A stretch of DNA of 64,000 nt from Cryphonectria parasitica EP155 (taxonomy: Eukaryota; Ascomycota; Sordariomycetes; Diaporthales; Cryphonectriaceae): contig NW_024468910.1 in NCBI RefSeq assembly GCF_011745365.1, positions 5,133,172 through 5,197,171 on the forward strand, given 5' to 3'. Numbering within the stretch: the stretch's first letter is position 1; the number at the start of each line of letters is the position of its first letter. The notes beneath the pieces were generated by a model. That model ran no database searches. It was not told the DNA's origin and was given only the letters and a program-made list of their open reading frames with translations. Shown here piece by piece: positions 25,862 through 38,640 of this stretch. A program made the position numbers and the translations under genes.

Positions 25862-26287
25862 GGGGATGTGAGCATGACCGCAGGTACAGTACCCAGACTC
25901 GCACAACATGTGCAAGCGACCATGACCAGCACCAGCACCAGGACCAGCAAGCAGGAGCAGCAGCAGCAGGACGTGCCGTGCAGATTGCTGTTACCCGACC
26001 TCACACAGGAAGCAAGCCAGAGCGGGCTAGTGTTCCCTTTTGAGGGGTATGACAACTGCTGAGCAACCCAGTATTTGTCCTTCTTCTCTTGGATTTCTCT
26101 CTTTCCCCCAAGTCACGTATATGTAATATAATTATTACTGCTAGATTTTGGACACGGGTTGGGATCGTGGTATGGGATTTGTGGAACCCAATGGCAACAG
26201 TACTTTGCTCATACGACATGATCCATGAGAAACGTGGTTGAGGTATCCCGGGGTCAATCTTCATCGCACACCACCACTACAGGCGTG

Positions 26288-26289
<2 letters not shown>

Positions 26290-26327
<38 letters not shown>
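26290..26327. repeat. (CA)n microsatellite
   Basis: About 19 CA units, continuing as interrupted CA, CAGA and CATA units to about 26370. It is non-coding; apparent open frames across it encode only His-Thr repeats. Confidence 0.95.
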
Positions 26328-26332
<5 letters not shown>

Positions 26333-27639
26333 ACACAGACAGACATATACAGACATATACATACATACACATTGACAAGTCCAATGGCACAGGCCATAGG
26401 CGAGAGGATGACAGCCCGATGCTCCCGTCTGCGCAGCATTTGCTCACCCATGGGCTCACTCACCTCCATCAGCAGCAGGCAAAGAATGAAACCAATCGCC
26501 CCCCCCCCCCGCCCCCTTTTTCCCTTGCCTTCTTCCTTCCTTCCCCATTCATTCTTGTTGCTCCTCCTGGTCCTCCTCCTCCTCCTCCCCTGTACACCCC
26601 CCCCCACAGACAAAGACAACCACATGAAGCGGATTACTCGTAAATTTATAATGTGGGGTGGGTATTGCGCAGATGGTCTGGGTCTTGTGATATGTCATGG
26701 GATCTCTCATTGTCGTCTAGAGAATATCATGTCGGTCTTCGACATGATGATGGCCAGCGTAGTGGTGGTGTTGATGGTGATAGTGGTGGCGGCCGGTCTG
26801 CTAGCCCCGTTGTGATGGATGTGTTTTTGTTTGGTATTAACGATTAGGCAATGCTTAGTCTTTCCTTTCTTTCTCTTACCGACTGTCTACTATTGGGCTG
26901 ATGGGTGGGAGGTGGTTTTTTGGAAGGCCACACAGCTCGGGTGTCGTTGCTTGGGTAAAGGGGAAGGTCTAGGCGAGTCGGAAGCTGGGATGTGGTTTAG
27001 CTGCACTGAATATGGTGGTTTCCGTATTTTTATTAATTTTTAATTTTTATTATTATTATTTTATTCTGGGGGTGTGGATCGTGATGTGCGTAATTGTGCT
27101 GGTAAGAGCGTTGTATTCTTGTGTTTGGTTGGGGACGGTGTGTACTATGGCAACTCATCATGGGGTAGGACAGATTCCTGTACTGTACCTGTTGCTAATG
27201 GTGCCGCTGGAGAGGGTACGTACTTTTGGTATGTACCACACTATTACGTTGGTGATTTGGCGACCGTGTTGGATGATATTGTAAGTGATCGTGTTGTGGA
27301 AATTCGACAGGTGATGTGATTGATCTGTGATTATGACTTCAATTTGGCGTATAACAAAGAAGAAAGAGGAGAAAAATCTGTGAGGGAAGGCACAAATGTA
27401 AATTTCAAGGTGGTTTGATGCTAAAGGTTCCTTCCGTTGTTCCTTCCGTCGTACTTTGAGTGCAAGTGAACGGCGGCAGGTACTACTCCAGTTATGATTA
27501 CCTAAGCAGAAATTTTCAAGTGAGTTACCTCATCAATGCCAGACGACGGGCCAAACCAGCAAGACGAACTTTTGAGCTTGCTCAACAGAACAACTCGCAT
27601 CAACGCGAAAGTGGTCACAATAATAAAGAAGAAGAAGTC

Positions 27640-30600
27640 ATGACAAGTCTCAAGAGGACGCTAGGATCTGATCCTCTGGCATCCAACATCTCGAGCAAGG
27701 TCTATGTGCGGTCGACCAAGAGCGGCAAGGTTCAGAAGATCGTGAGGGAGGTGTATCTGCGGTCAGATATCCCATGCTCGTCGAATTTGTGCTCGAGTTG
27801 CCTCAGGAACGCGCCTCGAGATGCTGCTGGAAGAGGTAAGACAAAAAAAACTGCGTGAACCCCCCTCTTCAACGCGTCCGTCTACAACAACAGGTGGCTA
27901 ACAAAAGGCACTTCATCATCCTTGCCTTCATACACAGTCGCCCCCTTCGTGCTCGCCAAGGAGCCAGCAGGCACAAAGGCGTACCCAAAGGGACACTACC
28001 TGGTCCCCGATACCAACGCCTTCCTGACTGCCATGGACCTTTTCGAGCAGTCGTCGGCCTTTTACGACGTCATCGTGCTGCAGGTCGTGCTGGAGGAGCT
28101 GCGCGGCCGCTCCCTGCCGCTCTACAACCGGCTCATCGGGCTCACCAAGAGTGACGAGAAGCGCTTCTACGTCTTCTTCAATGAGTTCCGCCTCGAGACG
28201 TACGTCACGCGGAATCAGGGCGAGACCGTCAACGACCGCAACGACCGCGCCGTGCGCAGCGCTGTGAAGTGGTATGCCGAGCACCTCCAGCAGACCGCCC
28301 CCAAGGCCAAGAGGTTGCCAGCAATCGTGATGCTGAGCAATGACCGGGACAACCTCCGAAAGGCCAAGGCCGAGGGTATTGCTGCTGCGTCGCTTGCAGA
28401 GTACGTGGGTGGTCTGGAGAACGCGGATGAGCTGATGGATATGATTCCCGAGGCGCAGGCCGCCGAGGTCACCAGGCTCAGGAAGCCCGGCGAGCATCTC
28501 TACCCAGAGTACTTGTCCATGTCCAAGATGATGACGGGCGTCAAGAGTGGCCTTCTGCATCAGGGCGTCTTCAACGTCTCCCCGTATAACTACCTTGAGG
28601 GGTCCATACGAGTGCCGGCCTTTCCTAAGGCGCTCCTCATCCTCGGCAGGGAGAACATCAACAGGGCTGTGGACGGCGATGTCGTGGTCATCGAGGTCCT
28701 GCCCAAGGATCAGTGGAAGGAGCCGTCGACTCAAATCGTCGAGGAGGAGACCATCACCAAGAACGAGAACGCAGATGCCGAAGAGGGTGACGACGACCTC
28801 ATCATCTCGGAGAAGGAGAGGAAGGCCCTCCAGGACGAGGTGAAGAGGACACAGGGCAAGACGGGCGAAGGCCACCTACAGCCCACAGCAAAGGTCGTCG
28901 GCGTCATCAAGCGCAACTGGCGCCAATATGTCGGCCACATTGACCAGTCGTCGGTCAGCTCATCCTCTGCCCAGGGGAGGAGACAGGATACCGTCTTCCT
29001 CATCCCTATGGACAAGAAGATCCCAAAGATCCGACTCCGCACACGCCAGGTCAGCGAGCTTCTGGGGAAGAGGATCCTGGTCACCATGGACGCCTGGGAC
29101 CGGGACTCCCGTCATCCCGTGGGTCACCTGGTGCGGTCCCTGGGTGAGATGGAGACCAAGGCTGCCGAGACGGAGGCCCTGCTGCTCGAGTATGACGTGC
29201 AATACCGACCATTTCCCAAGACTGTGCTGGACTGTCTGCCTAAGGAGGGACACGACTGGAAAGTGCCAGCCAGCATGGACGATCCGGGGTGGAGGGACAG
29301 GGAGGACCTGCGCGAACTCCTGATCTGCAGCATTGATCCCATCGGCTGTCAGGACATCGACGATGCCCTGCACGCGAGGGCACTACCCAACGGCAATTTC
29401 GAGGTGGGCGTGCATATCGCTGATGTGTCCCACTTTGTCAAGCCCAACAACGCAATGGACACGGAGGCGAGTATCCGCGGCACAACCGTTTACCTGGTGG
29501 ACAAGCGTATCGACATGCTTCCGATGCTTCTCGGCACGGACCTCTGCTCTTTGAAGCCGTACGTTGAGCGATACGCATTCTCGGCCATCTGGGAGATGAA
29601 CCTTGAGGCGGACATCGTCAATGTGCGGTTTACGAAGTCCGTCATCAAGTCGCGGGAGGCGTTTAGCTACGAGGAGGCCCAGCTCAGGGTCGAAGACGAG
29701 TCACAGCAAGACGACCTCACGAGGGGGATACGGACGCTGCTCATGCTATCCAAGAAGCTCAAACAGAAGCGCATGGACGCTGGCGCTTTGAGCCTGTCCT
29801 CGCCTGAGGTCAAAGTACAGATGGAATCCGAGACATCGGACCCAATCGACATCAAGACCAAGCAGCACCTCGAGACCATGTCCCTGGTCGAGGAGTTCAT
29901 GCTGCTCGCCAACGTGTCTGTCGCCCGAAGAATCTACGAGGCCTTCCCGCAGACCGCCATCCTCCGGCGCCACGGCGCGCCGCCCAAGACCAACTTCGAC
30001 GAGCTCGCCAACCAGCTCAAGGTCAAGAAGGGCCTCGAGCTGCGCGTCGACTCGTCCCGCGCCCTTGCCGACAGCCTGGACGGCTGCGTTGACCAGAACG
30101 AGCCCTTCTTCAACACCCTCGTGCGTATCATGGCCACGCGCTGCATGATGTCGGCCGAGTACTTTTGCTCCGGCACGCAGTCGGAACCCGAGTTCCGCCA
30201 CTACGGTCTCGCCTCCGAGATCTACACACACTTCACCTCCCCCATCCGTCGGTACGCCGACCTCGTCGCCCACAGGCAGCTGGCGGCCGCCATCGAGTAC
30301 GAGCCCGTCGCCCCGTCGGTCCGCAGCCGCGGCCGTCTCGAGGCCGTGTGCAAGAACATCAACGTGCGGCACCGCAACGCGCAGCTCGCCGGCCGTGCTA
30401 GCATCGCTTACTACGTCGGCCAGGCTGTCCGCGGCAAAGTCACCGAGGAGGACGGCTTCGTCATGAAGATCTTTAGCAACGGCTTCGTGGTGCTCGTCCC
30501 GCGTTTCGGCATCGAGAGCGTCATCCGCCTGCGCGACCTGGCTGAGCCCGAACCTTCGGCTACCTATGATGCCGAGACGTACAGACTTACCACTACGGGG

Positions 30601-30705
30601 TCGCGGGAGGTGGCTCTGGAGCTGTTCCAGAAGGTGAGGGTTCGGATTAGTGATCAGAAGGACGAGACGACGGGGAAGAGAGGGGTGAAGATGGAGTTGG
30701 TGTAA
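27640..30705 (+). CDS. RRP44: Exosome catalytic subunit Rrp44/Dis3 (exo- and endoribonuclease)
   Basis: Exon 1 is 27640-27835 and exon 2 is 27938-30705, with a 102-nt intron in phase. The product is 987 residues, close to the 1001 of yeast. Exon 1 carries the CR3 cysteine motif (CSSNLCSSC, about 48-56). The PIN endonuclease domain has VPDTNA (D90) and SNDRDN. Cold-shock/OB-like regions follow. The RNB exonuclease centre has DPIGCQDIDDAL with D532, D538, D540 and D541, the equivalents of the metal-binding acids of yeast. A C-terminal S1 domain starts near GKVTEEDGFV. Rrp44 gives the RNA exosome its processive 3'-5' decay activity in nucleus and cytoplasm. All catalytic acids I can identify are present. 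The start was chosen at the MTSLKR sequence typical of the family; the frame is open further upstream but has no ATG. Confidence 0.98.
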
Positions 30706-32139
30706 AGACGGGGTTTTCCTCGACAAGATAGAGAGAAAGAGGGACTGGTAGACAAAATGAAGAATAGAAAACTAATTTACAAAGTGGAGATGGGAAATGA
30801 GAGAATGTCAGTAAGAAGTAAAAAAAGAAAATCATCAACTTGATAATCGAGTGAAATATCTTTCCCTTTCCCATGTCTTATCTGTGAATATGGCAGTACC
30901 GGCAGGCGGTGATAATGGTCACAACCTAACCCCCAACACAACAAGTGTCAATTGCACGATGGACTAGGTTGAACATGGGGGGGAGTGGGCAATTGCAAGA
31001 TCTTGAAAAAGACGTTTACTTTATTCTTGCTGTTGCCAAGTGCTCTGGTTTCCCTACTTCCATAGAGAGGCAAAACACATTTCTCAGGGCTATGCTCCCA
31101 AAACATTGGTGTTTTAACTTCTTTTTCTTTTTCTTTTATCTCGCTTCGAAGTTTGGAGGGGGTTGGGAGCAATGGAGAAGATGTAGTACATGGTCAGAGC
31201 CGAAAAGATTCATTTCACTTTTGCTCTGGCTATCCAATCTCCATACACAACCACACCTCAGCAGCAGGTAAGATAATCAAGTGGTTCACAAGAAGAAGGG
31301 GGGAAAAAAAATAAGAAGGCCAAGACATGTAGGGATGAGAAGGAGACAAAGTCAGCATAAAAAACATTGACAGTAGCCCAGGTCCCTAAAGTGAAGATCC
31401 TTGAAACGCCATGTTTTTTTTTTGTCCTTTTCTTTTTTCTTTTTCTTTTACAAAGGAAGGAAAGATAAAACCACAATGAGAAGAGGGCCAAACCTCATTC
31501 CGGGCGGCAATCCAGAGAAGAAAGCAGAGGAGGAAAAACACGATCCTATGCCCAATGTCTGATTGGTGGTTTAGCAGAGAAGAAACATCAACATGTCTGT
31601 CCCTCTCTTTCCTGCCTTTACTTTGTTGTTCTTTCGCCCTCCCTTCCAAACGCCGGTGCTGAAAGTCGTGTGATTCAAATCAGCAGCAGCTCATAAACAA
31701 TTTCCATCCTCCCCCCCATCTCCAACCCACGAAAGCCCCGATCCCATCCTTGTCATCGCCCTTTTTTCTTCTTTCCAACTTCGGAATTTACTGACTGGCC
31801 TTGTGGTTCATTGTAGGCGCGCAGAGAACTTTCGTATCTGGAAAGTTAAAAGGTGTTGTGGAAGGATAAGGAGATAAGCAAAGGTTTATGTGCCATGCAT
31901 GACCTTTGCTGATTCAAGAGCCGGGTTCAACAGTCCACTGAACGCCGCGCTTAACCTATGATGTGACCGTTCTGCAACCGAAGACAAAAAAAAAAAAAAA
32001 AAAAAGGGAGAGTGAATAGAGAAAGAAGAACGAAACAAAGTAGAAAGGAACTACAAAAGAAAGGGAAAAAAAAGAAAGCTTCGTCTCTTTGCGCAGTAAT
32101 GCAGTATTTTGGTTATATTCAAAACCCGCAGGGAAATAG
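30706..32139. other. Convergent spacer between RRP44 and RIM15
   Basis: A 1.4-kb spacer rich in A and T/C runs (A run of about 20 at 31985-32005). Both genes end toward it, so it should contain two 3' untranslated regions. No gene or RNA was recognised. Confidence 0.65.
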
Positions 32140-35100
32140 TCAAGGTGCCTCAGAGGTCGGAGTTGCCATCGTGGTGTGAATGATGATGTCTGCAGTCCTC
32201 TTCGGTGTAGGCTCCTCGTTCCCATTCTCTGCTTCCACCCGTGTCTTTGGTTGCTCTGTGGTGGCGAATGGTTTTGGTGTGTCTTCGATGTCGGCCCTGC
32301 CACCTTCTCCACTGGCTTCAATCCTCGGTGGGGTGTGGACAATGACTGTTTTGTCTTCCTCCTCTTCATCGAGGATCGGCGCCGGGCTCAGCGATAAGCC
32401 GCCAGCATGCAAGTCAGGCGGTGCCAGCATGGTAGGCCCAGACAACGGCGAGTGCTCAACGGAGCCTTTGGGAGTGGTCAAGGCATGCGTAGCGGGCTCG
32501 GACGCGCTCGCGCCTTGAGCAGCAGGCACATTCACGCTATCATGACTGTTGGCACGCATCATCTCGATGCCGAGCTTGGACGATGGGAGCACCGACTGTC
32601 TCCGGAAATGCTGCTTTGCGGCTTGAGCTGTTGCCGCCGCAGCGGTAGGTGGGCCGAAGCCTACGGGCTTGCCTGCCATGCCGAGGCCAAGTTCGTCGTC
32701 CTCGTCATCTGCAGAATCGATGCCAGTATTGCCCTCGAGTCGCCTTTTTTCCATCAGCTCGCGCTTTGCTCTCAGCTTCTCGAAGGAGCGACGTGGTTTA
32801 GGGGCTGCGATAGGCACTGCTGTCGTGTCATGCTCCACCTGCCCGGGAGCGCTATGCTGGAGCGTCAGATGCGTCATGTCCTTGGCTGTCTCCTTGGAGG
32901 CTGGAGATGGGCTCAGCACGCCTTTGACCGCGTCGCTGCTTAGTAGATGCTCCTCCTGCGCCGGTGGCATGCCGATCCCAAGACCTTGATCTTTCCAGTC
33001 GTTCGTGGTATTACGACTGATTGCGACAGAAATCTCATCAGCCGACACTGATTCTGAGTCGCCAAAGAGGCTAGAGGAGATGGAGTCCTCGCGGCTTGAG
33101 CCGCGGAAGCTGCTCCCAGTACGATTCGCAAAGCCAGCAGAAGACGTACCACTGGTGGGGCTTCCCTCGTATTTCAGACTCTCCTGCCTCAGGTTGGTGG
33201 GTGTTGGGTGAGGGGCTGCACCAGCACCACCAGCAGCAGCCGACGAGAAGGAGATTGAGCTCTTCTGGCTGGGGGAAGCAGGCTTCCATTGACAAAAGTG
33301 GGTGAGCACCTCGGTCAGCTTAGATGAGCTGATGGGCTTCTCGATCAAGGAGTCGAAATAGTGGGGTGCCTGGAGCTCTTTTAAGTAGGCTGTGATGGCG
33401 ACAAGAGGGGTGTGTGAGTTGGCATTCTTGGTTTCACGGATCATCTTTGCCACATCAGCGCCAATAATCTGTGGTAGCTTGAACTCCATGAAGATGATAT
33501 CAAACTTGATGTCACTCATGGCGTATCTGACTGCCTCAGGGCCTGTGCAGGCAGAGATGGTACGGCAGCGCAGCTTCTCAAGCAGCTTCTCCATGACCAT
33601 CCGAGAAACAGGGTGATCTTCACAGATGAGAACATCCAGGGCTCGGAAGGCAGGGTTGTCGTAGGATATCTGCGACAGGCGCCGAGAGCTCTGGCGACGC
33701 CTCTGCACTCTCAGGAGGGCTGCATTGGCCTTCTCTCCTTCGTTGTCAGAAGACGAAGGTGACATGTCGAATACTTGGCTACGACGATTCCGATGGGACA
33801 GGAGATCTGCAGCCACCGGACTCCCCTCTTGAGAGCCGACCGTGAGCGATCTTGAACGGGCCGGGGACGAGCTGCTGCCATGGCGAGGTGAGGCTATGGA
33901 CCTCTGCGGCGATGCGAGGGTCAGAGGCGGTGGTGCAGACCCACGGCCCTTGACCGGGGATGCCCCCACCGACGTGGCTGCTTTCTGCAGGCTAGGTGGG
34001 ACGCGTGGCACATCGAAGAAGTTGCCTGGCTGAAGTGAGCTACCAGAGCCTGTCTGTTGTGACAGATTAGAAGAAGTGCTGGAAGCCTTACGTCTTCCCT
34101 CTTGTCCAGCAACAAACGACACGAGAAGAGGCGACGACGGCTGCGACACCCGGCTTGGCGAGGAATGCGAGTTGCTAATGCCAGAGGGCGACTGAGGCCG
34201 CTGCGAGGCCTTGGCGTTCGACAGCGTTCTTTGGACCGGGTTGGACAGAACAGGGCTCCCTTCGAGTCCAACGCCTCCTGGTGACGTGACCTGGTTGATC
34301 CCGCCGGGGCTGATGGCAGTCGAAGACTTGTTTTGGGCGGCGTGTGCTTCGGCGCGCAACTTTTGTATGACATCCTTGTTGGCCTTGTCTAGCACAGGTA
34401 AATTTTTGTAAGCAAAATTGCCAAAATCATCGTTGACCGTTGGCTCGCTTAACCTCCTGCTCTTGAGATCTCGGACGTGAGGCGGTATGTGGAGAGGCAT
34501 GAGCCCCCTCTTGATCGAGTTGACCTGTACCTGTGAGCGAACACGCGAGAGGGCGTCGTGCGGTCTGTCCGCATATTCCGTAGCCGGTGCTGACACGGGG
34601 GGCGACAACTGATCTTCCATCTCCTCTGCAAAAGCCTGGAGCGTGGCTCCACGAGCATCAAAGTACTCGGTATCTTCGGGATTCTCGGGCTGGGGTACGA
34701 ATTGGGCCTCGTCCTGAAGGAGACTCTCCCAATTCATTCCGTCGAACCAAGGGTGATTGCGTATCTCGGCACCTCCAGATGCGAATTTCTCATTCTTATT
34801 CGAGCCTAATCTCTCCCGCGGATCGATGCAGAGCAGCTTGTTGATAAGATCTTTGGCCTCGGCAGAGACCTCGACCTCGTCTTCGGATGGCCAATGCAGT
34901 CTCCGGGCGAGGATGTTCTCAAACACCTGCTCAGGCTCGCTGGCATGAAAAGGAGGGATCCCATAGAGGAATTCGTACAGAATGCACCCGACCGACCACC
35001 AATCGCTGGTCTCGTCTTGTGGCTCTCCACGGATGGTCTCGGGAGCAAGATAATCTGGAGTCCCCACGAAACGGCGACTTGTGTCTTCAGGGTCGAACAG

Positions 35101-36352
35101 GGCCCAGTTGGGCGGGGGCATGCCGGCCTGAGGAGGGGTACCTTTACCTGGGTCGGAACTCCCCTGCGTGCTGCCAGTGTTGGTATGCCGGAGCGACGCG
35201 ACATCTGGAGACGGGCTTCCTCCCTCGCTTCCTTCGTTGGGTGAGGCGACAGCCTGGGCGGCCGACCCATGCGTGGTGTCGTTGAGCGAGAAGCTACCCA
35301 GCATGTGTGCCAACGTGTCGCTGCCGCCGCTGTCGCTACGTTGTCCGTTGGATATGCGGCGTGGCTCGTTCTGAGCAGCAGGGCCCAGGCTGAAGTAGGA
35401 AGGCTGCGCAAGATTGACACCAAAATCGGTTGGCGTCATCTGCGGTGTCAGCGTAGGGGAGTGGTGGTTCGGCAAATGCACGTCGAGCGAGGTTGATCGT
35501 GATGCCGACGATCCCACAGAGAGTGCTCTGGCAAAAGGGCCCGACTTGAGCAGGTCGGGCGCTGGCTCGCTTGCACCAGCGTGCAGAGCTCGCTTCTGCC
35601 GACCCACGAGACCCATACGCGAAAGACCAAAGTCTGTGAGTTTGAGGTGTCCTTTCTGATCAATGAGGAGGTTGTCGGGCTTCAAGTCTCGATGGACAAT
35701 ACCTCGGCTGTGGAGGTGTTCGACGCCAAGGACAACCTCGCCCAGGTATTTCTGGACCCAGTCCTCAGGTAGTCCGCCGAGGACCTTGATCAACGACGCG
35801 CAGTCGCCGCCATTTAGGTACTCCATCACCAGGTACAGGTAGTCCTTGCTGGAGAACGTCCAGTACAGCTTCGCAACGAAGTCGCTCTCGCCCTGCCACA
35901 TCATAATTGCGCGCTCAGCTTTGACGTTGGTGACTTGATTCTTGGCCACCATGTCTGCCTTCTTCAGGACCTTGATGGCGAAATACTCGCCAGTCGACTT
36001 TTTCTTGGAGAGGTACACGCTGCCGAAGGCGCCCTTGCTGATGGGTTTGATGACCTCAAAGTCTTTGATCGATGGGGGCACCGCGCGCGCCAGTGGCTGT
36101 GCCGTCACCCCATTCAGCCGGGGAGACGGTGGAAGCTTGACGCTTTCGCCGGCAGACGATGATATGGCTGCCGAAGATTGTCTCCGGTGGTGGTGGTGGT
36201 GGTTGTTGCTATGGTGATGATGGTGACTATTGTGGTGGGTAGGAGCTGCGACTGGAGAACTGAACTCGCTGTTAGCGAGCTTGGGTGAAGGCTCAGGTGA
36301 GGTGAGTCCGTCAGGAAGATTCCGAGGTTTTGTGATTCGCAGAGGCGAGGCG

Positions 36353-36384
<32 letters not shown>

Positions 36385-38640
36385 AGAACTCCTTGAGGGG
36401 GACTCCTGTCTGATCGGTGAGATGGTACCAGGCAGGATCCAGCTTCGCCGGTTATGAGACCGAGAGCTTGCCTGTCTCCTCAGATCCCCAAACTCTGAGA
36501 TTGGCGACTCGGTCCTTGGGGCAGGGCGCGAAGCTACCGACGAGGACCTGACACTGCCCTCGCTTTCTGCAGTGTCACTCTCGAGCAACATAGATCCTCG
36601 TCGCGACTCCCTTGTGTTGTTCTGCTGTCCAAGAACAGTAGCAATACCATGGTGTGATCGAGGCGTCGGGCATTCTTTTGGGCTACTGGACCTTGTCGAG
36701 CCAATGGCTGCTGAGAAGCGCCGCTTGTCCGGATCATCGTTCAGATTTGCCTTTTCGAGAGCCAGAGCAAGTGATGATTCTCCATCGAACGAGCCTGGAA
36801 AGATCCCTTCTTCATCAGGAAGATTGTCTTGTGGAGGTATGGTTTCGTTGTCGTCGTCTTCTTCTTCTTCTTCGGTACCCCCTTCGGCATCTTCTTCAGA
36901 CTCGGTCGAATCGCTTAATCGGCCGGCAGCTATACGAGCAGCCCGTTGCATAGCATCATCAATGCAGTCTTGAACCTTGATGGCAAATTCCACACGAATG
37001 CGCTCGGCGTATTCTATGACTTTTCTGTGGCGGAATACTGCATCAACCTTGGACTTTGCGATCCTCTCCGTGTCAGCACAGAGAAGAGCCAGCCCTTGCT
37101 CCTGCTCGAGCGTGTTGGTGCTCGGAGACTGCCACTGCATGACCTGCGCTATGCGGGACTCGGATTGCGGAGACTGGGTACGAAACTCGCCCGGAGCCTG
37201 CGCCGAAGAATCTTTGATCGCTGGTGTGCTGATCTCCATGGCTGTGTCGCAGAGATCCAACAAGAGCTCGACAATCCTGGCCTGGGGCCTCCTGATGGCG
37301 AATGACCTCGCTCTCGCGTGGCCAAAGCCGGCCGACCTGTCGCGAGAGCGGCCTCCAGTAGTCGGCGGCGAGGCAGTTCCAGGCGACGAGGAGCTGGATG
37401 GTGGCGGGCCGATCGCCATGCCTTTGTACTCGGCGAAAGGCAAGCTTATCTGCTCACCCGTAAGGGAGCGGCTCTTTCGAGCCTCGAGAGCATCTAGAAC
37501 CTTGACAATAGCATGTCGATGCTCAGCCAAGCCCTCCTGGGCCATCTGAACCTCCATCTCCGCCTGGTGCTCTTGTAAACAGAGGTCCGTGTGCTTCTCA
37601 AACCACCAACAGGGTATTTGACGCTCGCAGATCCGACAGAGGAGAGTCGACGGAGGGGCTTGGTCAAGGAACTCCTCGCTGCCCGCCTCGGCCAGACGCG
37701 TCAAGTAGCTGGCTAAGAGTTCGGCACCAGAGCCAAGGGAGTCGACGAGCTCCGGGTTCAAGTCGATCTGGATCTCTCGAGGAGCCATCCACGGGCGAAT
37801 CATCCACATGGTCTACAGAACCCCGGATTAGCTGTGCACATGACGACAATTGGATCTAAAAATCCAGGGAGAAGAAAGAAAAATCTTACGTGACTCTCCC
37901 CGCCAGTATCATGGACCATGATGCCTTGTGCCTCGAGATCGACTACCTGGGGCTCCGTGTCTGTGTCTGTCGCGGTCTTCTCCGGCTCCGTTGCTGGCTG
38001 CGCCTCCGACCCTCGCCCTGAGCTTGTCTCCTGATTCACAGCTTCACCCTCCAGTTTCTGGAAGTCCTCCTCCACGCCCTCAGCAGGGGCAAGGAGCTTG
38101 GACTGGGGACCAAGCTTGACGGAGAAACGGATAAACTGGCTCCGGGAGTCGTCCCCTTGCATAGAGTCGACAACATCGGTAAAGATGGAGGTGGGCTCGC
38201 TGACCACGACACCCGAGATGGGCTTGCCCTGAACATCATCGGGAGAGGTACCAATGACGTCGACCCAGGAGGGGCTGACCCAGCGGACGGTGCCGTTGAG
38301 GTTGAGGTCGACAATGACGTTTAAAGTCTGTTCAGCAGCCTCTCTGAGATCTTCCCTCTCTTCCCTGATATCTTGACTGAGGGTCCTTTCCATAACGCCG
38401 GCCGCCTGGGCACGCAGCGACAACACAGCCGGCGAGGCTAGCTTGGTCGGGTCTGAATCCATCGGGAATGGAGCGTGGACGACCAAGTCGACCTGAACGA
38501 GCTCATCTGCGGTTGCGCGACAACGTCCAATGGACAGCAGGCCGCAAAGAGTATGTGACGGTTGGTGTGTATGTGGCTGAGAGCGTGGCTCCGAGAGCGG
38601 TACCTACGGCGGCAGACGCGTCGATGAGGGCTGGGCGCAT
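32140..38640 (-). CDS. RIM15: Serine/threonine kinase Rim15 (Greatwall type), with PAS, zinc-finger and receiver domains
   Basis: Exons are 38640-38604 (tentative), 38506-37890 and 37812-32140, giving about 2108 residues. Order: PAS-like domain with VRWVSPSWVDVIGTSPDDV (about 60-160), a CRICERQIPCWWFEKHTDLC zinc finger, an acidic and Ser-rich linker with about 11 Gln, the kinase domain (about 800-1240), and a response-regulator receiver domain (about 1609-1735). The kinase has GAFGSV, HRDLKPDN and DFG; about 190 residues separate DFG from GTPDYLAPE, the long insert typical of Rim15/Greatwall. Yeast Rim15 drives entry into stationary phase by phosphorylating Igo1/2, which inhibit PP2A-B55; TORC1 and PKA restrain it. 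In the receiver domain the expected phospho-acceptor Asp is Glu (in FMEFKLP, about residue 1661). The first exon rests on phase and a weak-context ATG; otherwise Met at 38462 is the start. Confidence 0.95.
36354..36386 (-). repeat. CAG-type repeat encoding polyglutamine in RIM15
   Basis: About eleven GCT/CTG units on the plus strand, read as a Gln run in the linker before the RIM15 kinase domain. A nearby CAC-rich stretch (36190-36235) encodes a His-rich segment. Confidence 0.92.

Larger units (their letters stand above)
22601..27639. other. Gene desert, second part, up to the RRP44 promoter
   Basis: No supported gene. The tract holds C runs near 22870 and 24945, a G run near 23840, pyrimidine-rich DNA at 24780-24860 and 25130-25215, a compound tetranucleotide array at 25724-25861, and a CA run at 26290-26327. 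From about 26640 to 27310 the plus strand is notably rich in T and G. One open frame there (27074-27319) reads like protein but has no ATG. The last few hundred bases should carry the promoter and leader of RRP44. Confidence 0.6.

Noticed and set aside
27074..27319. 81-codon protein-like frame in the T/G-rich region before RRP44
   Set aside because: It begins with GTG, has no in-frame ATG near its start, and its residues reflect the T/G bias of the region.
27928..30726. Long open frames on the minus strand opposite RRP44 (over 300 codons each)
   Set aside because: They are antisense shadows created by the GC-rich third codon positions of RRP44, with low-complexity Leu/Val/Asp/Gly-rich translations and no known motif.
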